Shown: positions 61,197 through 64,000 of the stretch, in pieces
Layout: each line of letters starts with the position of its first letter
Position numbering within the stretch: position 1 is the first letter of the stretch
From: Candidatus Brevefilum sp.
GTDB taxonomy: Bacteria; Chloroflexota; Anaerolineae; Anaerolineales; Anaerolineaceae
Length of the DNA: 64,000 nt
Direction: 5' to 3'
Assembly: GCA_029210815.1 (NCBI GenBank)
Contig: JARGGB010000001.1
Span: forward strand, 1 to 64,000
Translations under genes and position numbers: made by a program
Notes under the pieces: model-generated
Databases searched by the model: none
What the model saw: only the letters and a program-made list of their open reading frames with translations
What the model was told of the DNA's origin: nothing

Positions 61197-62142
61197 GCTT
61201 ACGACTGAATTACGGAAAAACATTGAACAATTGTTGACTGATCAAGTTGTTGATGTCGTCATTGCTTTCAAAAAAGCAGATGCACCCCTGCGTCCTCAAC
61301 CAGCGTTTTTTAGAAACCTCGAGGAACTGGAAGACCTTGAATATAATGGATTGTGTCAGAACAATCTGGCAAATTACCTGACACGTTACCCACATGACAC
61401 CAAAATCGGAATCGTCGTTCGAGGCTGCGAAAGCCGCTCGGTGAATGCCTTGATCGTTGAAAAACAACATCCGAGAGAAAACCTCTACATGATTGGCATT
61501 CCATGCCAGGGCATCCTTGATATTCGAAAGATCATCAAAAAAACAGGGGAAGATGTTACTGGTTATTCGGAAGATGGTGATCAGGTTTCTGTCGTATATG
61601 AGGGGAAAGAAGTCAATCTTCAACGCAGTGATCTTCTTCACGACTCATGTTTACGCTGTGCACACCCAAATCCGGTCAATGCAGATGTTCTTCTTGGCGA
61701 GCCATTGCCTGACGGGGATCCCACAATCGTTCGCCTGGCTATTGAGGAATTCGAAGCTTTAGACCGAGATGAGCGGTATGCCTGGTTCCAAAAAGAAGCA
61801 GAACGATGCATAAGGTGTTATGCCTGCAGAGAAGCCTGCCCCATGTGCTACTGCACCGAGTGCTTCGTCGATCACGCCACGCCACGATGGACTGAAAGTG
61901 ATATTTCTCAGGCAGGTACACAAGCCTGGCATATCATTCGTGCATTCCATCAAGCTGGTCGTTGTACAAGCTGCGGTGCCTGTGAACGAGCATGCCCAAT
62001 GGATATCAAAATGACATATCTTACCGACAAATTAAATAACGACATGCTTGAGGTCTACCAATTTGAAACGGGTATGGACGACAATACCCAACCTCCCTTT
62101 GCTTCATTTAATCTTGACGATAAAAATCGCTTCGTGATTTGA
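61189..62142 (+). CDS. Iron-sulfur electron-transfer protein (FrhB/FlxC-like)
   Basis: 317 residues from ATG 61189, five bases after GGAGGA. The middle (RGCESRSVNALIVE, IGIPCQGILDIRKI) resembles the FrhB/FdhB flavin-binding fold. C-terminal ferredoxin clusters include CIRCYACREACPMCYC (dense, noncanonical Cys) and CTSCGACERACP. Likely part of a FlxABCD-like NAD(P)H module. Exact assignment between FlxC and other names is uncertain. Confidence 0.78.
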   Translation: MPELTTELRKNIEQLLTDQVVDVVIAFKKADAPLRPQPAFFRNLEELEDLEYNGLCQNNLANYLTRYPHDTKIGIVVRGCESRSVNALIVEKQHPRENLYMIGIPCQGILDIRKIIKKTGEDVTGYSEDGDQVSVVYEGKEVNLQRSDLLHDSCLRCAHPNPVNADVLLGEPLPDGDPTIVRLAIEEFEALDRDERYAWFQKEAERCIRCYACREACPMCYCTECFVDHATPRWTESDISQAGTQAWHIIRAFHQAGRCTSCGACERACPMDIKMTYLTDKLNNDMLEVYQFETGMDDNTQPPFASFNLDDKNRFVI

Positions 62143-62156
62143 GGAATGACCATATT

Positions 62157-63182
62157 ATGATGTATATTCTTGAGAAGAAAAATGTAGATCAAACATTATC
62201 CGAATGGTCTGCAAAGTATGAGGTGTACACGCCGCAAAAAGTAGAGGCTTATTCCCAGTTCCTACCTTTCACTGAATCCAGTGAACTTGCTCTAAACGAA
62301 CCTCTTAATACACGCTATCCCCCAAAATCTTTATTTCTTCCCCAGTCGGAGGTCATGCTCAAGTACAACAAACGACTGAACAAATTTGATGAGATTAAGA
62401 TCCTGCCAGAAAAACGGATAATTTTTGGCATTCGTCCTTGCGACGCCAGTGCAATCACCTTATTGGATACCGTTTTTGATACGGATGAATACCAGGACCC
62501 CTATTGGACTGAGAGACGTGAGAATACCATCCTGGTTGGATTGGGATGCAGTGAACCGCCTTCTACTTGCTTTTGTACAACCGTTGGTTATGGACCATTC
62601 AATCAGGATGGTCTCGATGCCCTCATGACAGAACTCGATGATGTCTATGTGGTTGAAATTCTTTCTGATAAAGGTCAGAAATTATTTTCAAACTTTCCAG
62701 CTTCATCCAAAGACCAGGAACAAAGTGTGCTTAACATTCAGTTGAAGGCTAAGGACCTCATGGAACCAGCCTTTGAAACCGAAAATCTTAAACAAACCCT
62801 GGATCAACTTTTTGAATCAGATTACTGGTCAGAAATTGCCGAATCCTGTTTGGGATGCGGTATTTGCACTTTCCTTTGCCCAACCTGTTTTTGCTTCGAT
62901 ATCGTTGATGAAGTGCAAAGAAACGAACGCATTCGCAATTGGGACACCTGCATGTTCAGAATTTACTCACAGGAAGCATCCGGACATAATCCCCGCCCCA
63001 CACGTGCAGAAAGAACACGCCAGCGCTTGATGCACAAATACAGTTACTGGCTTGATCACATCGATAAAATTGGCTGCACAGGATGCGGACGGTGCGTTCG
63101 ACACTGCCCCGTCGGTTTAGACATTCGTGCAATGCTCAGAGCTGCCAGCAATTTTGAAAGAGAGGTGGTCAATGTCGGATAA
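62157..63182 (+). CDS. Iron-sulfur protein, AsrA/FlxB-like
   Basis: 341 residues from ATG 62157 (a TTG at 62139 is also open; ATG 62160 follows). FGIRPCDASAITLLDTVF and LVGLGCSEPPSTCFCT match the N-terminal half of anaerobic sulfite reductase A/hydrogenase beta proteins. Two ferredoxin sites: CLGCGICTFLCPTCFC and CTGCGRCVRHCPVG. It should relay electrons to the flavin protein whose start overlaps by 11 bases. Confidence 0.82.
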   Translation: MMYILEKKNVDQTLSEWSAKYEVYTPQKVEAYSQFLPFTESSELALNEPLNTRYPPKSLFLPQSEVMLKYNKRLNKFDEIKILPEKRIIFGIRPCDASAITLLDTVFDTDEYQDPYWTERRENTILVGLGCSEPPSTCFCTTVGYGPFNQDGLDALMTELDDVYVVEILSDKGQKLFSNFPASSKDQEQSVLNIQLKAKDLMEPAFETENLKQTLDQLFESDYWSEIAESCLGCGICTFLCPTCFCFDIVDEVQRNERIRNWDTCMFRIYSQEASGHNPRPTRAERTRQRLMHKYSYWLDHIDKIGCTGCGRCVRHCPVGLDIRAMLRAASNFEREVVNVG

Positions 63183-64000
63183 CGGGCACAATCCATACAA
63201 TCCTATACCAATGCACATCGTACGTGCATATTACGAATCTAACGATCGCTCTCTGAAAACTTTTGAACTGGTTTTTGATCATCAAAAAGACTGCGACCAA
63301 TTCTTCAGTAAATATAATCCGGGTCAGTTTTGTCAACTATCCATTTTCGGTAAGGGTGAAGCGCCTTTTGGGATTGCTTCCGCAGCTTGGGAGGGTGAAT
63401 TCGTCCGATTTACCGTTCAAAAGATGGGATCCTTCACCAAGTACATCCATAATCTTCAAGCAGGCGATCCTATTGGTATGCGCGGACCCTTAGGGAATGG
63501 CTTTCTTCTCGACGACTGGAAAGGCAAAAATATTGTCATAATTGGCGGCGGATGCGCATTCTCAACACTTTATGCCTTAACAAAACACGTTCATCATCCA
63601 AAACACCGTCCGGACTTTGAAGAATTGATCGTGATTTATGGTGCCAGAACCTCAGGATTATGCATGTACAAACATGATATCGAGACCTGGTACCAGAGAA
63701 ATGATATGCAAATTCACCAGGCAATCGATGTACCTGAAGAAGACTGGTCACATCATGTAGGCTACGTACCGGATGTCTTAAAAGATGTCGCACCTTCACC
63801 GCAAAACGCAGTTGCTGTCGTTTGTGGTCCACCAATCATGACCAAGTACACATTGCCTGTTCTGGTTGATTTAGGATTTGCACCAGAGGATATTTTTACA
63901 TCACTCGAAAAAAGAATGAAATGCGGCATTGGGAAATGCGGACGCTGCAACATCGGCTCTAAATACATTTGTAAAGACGGCCCAGTATTTAGCCTTGCTG
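63172..64000 (+). CDS. FAD/NAD(P)-binding oxidoreductase (FlxA/AsrB-like), 3' truncated
   Basis: ATG 63172 after AGAGGTGG; the frame is open to the window end (276 codons seen). A ferredoxin-reductase FAD domain (YNPGQFCQLSIFGKGEAPFG) is followed by the NAD(P) domain (VIIGGGCAFSTLYAL, VVCGPPIMTKY) and the Cys set of PyrK/AsrB proteins (MKCGIGKCGRCNIGSKYICK). It would exchange electrons between NAD(P)H and the iron-sulfur subunits encoded upstream. Confidence 0.88.
   Translation, partial: MSDNGHNPYNPIPMHIVRAYYESNDRSLKTFELVFDHQKDCDQFFSKYNPGQFCQLSIFGKGEAPFGIASAAWEGEFVRFTVQKMGSFTKYIHNLQAGDPIGMRGPLGNGFLLDDWKGKNIVIIGGGCAFSTLYALTKHVHHPKHRPDFEELIVIYGARTSGLCMYKHDIETWYQRNDMQIHQAIDVPEEDWSHHVGYVPDVLKDVAPSPQNAVAVVCGPPIMTKYTLPVLVDLGFAPEDIFTSLEKRMKCGIGKCGRCNIGSKYICKDGPVFSLA

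Noticed and set aside
1-64000. CRISPR arrays, insertion sequences, prophage genes, integrase or att sites
   Set aside because: No repeated spacer-like units, transposase motifs or phage structural genes were seen in reading the window.

Overview
The window reads like a chromosomal segment of an anaerobic, moderately AT-rich, probably monoderm bacterium. Gene content suggests an Anaerolineae-type Chloroflexota: many lipoproteins and ECF transporters, no TonB or outer-membrane receptors, PPi-type phosphofructokinase, split glycine dehydrogenase, MetV/MetF, and Hdr/AOR electron-transfer enzymes. The taxonomic placement is inference from content and style only. I see no insertion sequences, phage genes or CRISPR arrays.

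Bases 1-26,750 are mostly housekeeping: a truncated tex, a heterodimeric ABC exporter, a glycine-riboswitch operon (gcvH-gcvPA-gcvPB), xth, a LysM/M23 envelope hydrolase, tRNA-Leu(GAG), plsX, rluB-scpB, a sugar-nucleotide/GtrA pair, rsmD, a NUDIX enzyme, phosphofructokinase, a GT87-like membrane protein, the primary sigma factor, rpmF, hflX, an aminotransferase and trmFO.

Bases 26,821-40,049 hold what looks like a self-contained sigma-54 system. A near-perfect sigma-54 promoter precedes rpoN, a soluble sensor kinase and an NtrC-like regulator that has no DNA-binding domain. Directly downstream a second near-perfect sigma-54 promoter precedes a small two-helix membrane protein, a 1804-residue TPR protein and an 879-residue protein with a C25/caspase-like His-Cys dyad; a strong terminator closes the unit. 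This is my best candidate for an undescribed system.

Bases 40,100-46,982 hold an ECF vitamin-type transporter behind a structured leader of no class I recognise. Its S component carries extra domains resembling the sulfite-oxidase/molybdopterin-binding fold, and related domains appear in a two-haem c-type cytochrome, two lipoproteins and perhaps a phosphodiesterase lipoprotein. metV and metF follow.

Bases 48,769-54,958 are a cobalamin-riboswitch unit: a secreted membrane-anchored protein with the two-domain architecture of animal transcobalamin/intrinsic factor, then a complete ECF transporter.

Bases 55,234-64,000 are an electron-transfer operon: a tungsten-type aldehyde ferredoxin oxidoreductase, a polyferredoxin, a selenocysteine-containing HdrA fused to an MvhD domain (in-frame UGA plus a fitting SECIS hairpin), HdrC, a second MvhD, two iron-sulfur proteins and a flavin/NAD module cut by the window end. 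The likely role is coupling aldehyde/acid redox chemistry to ferredoxin and NAD(P)H.
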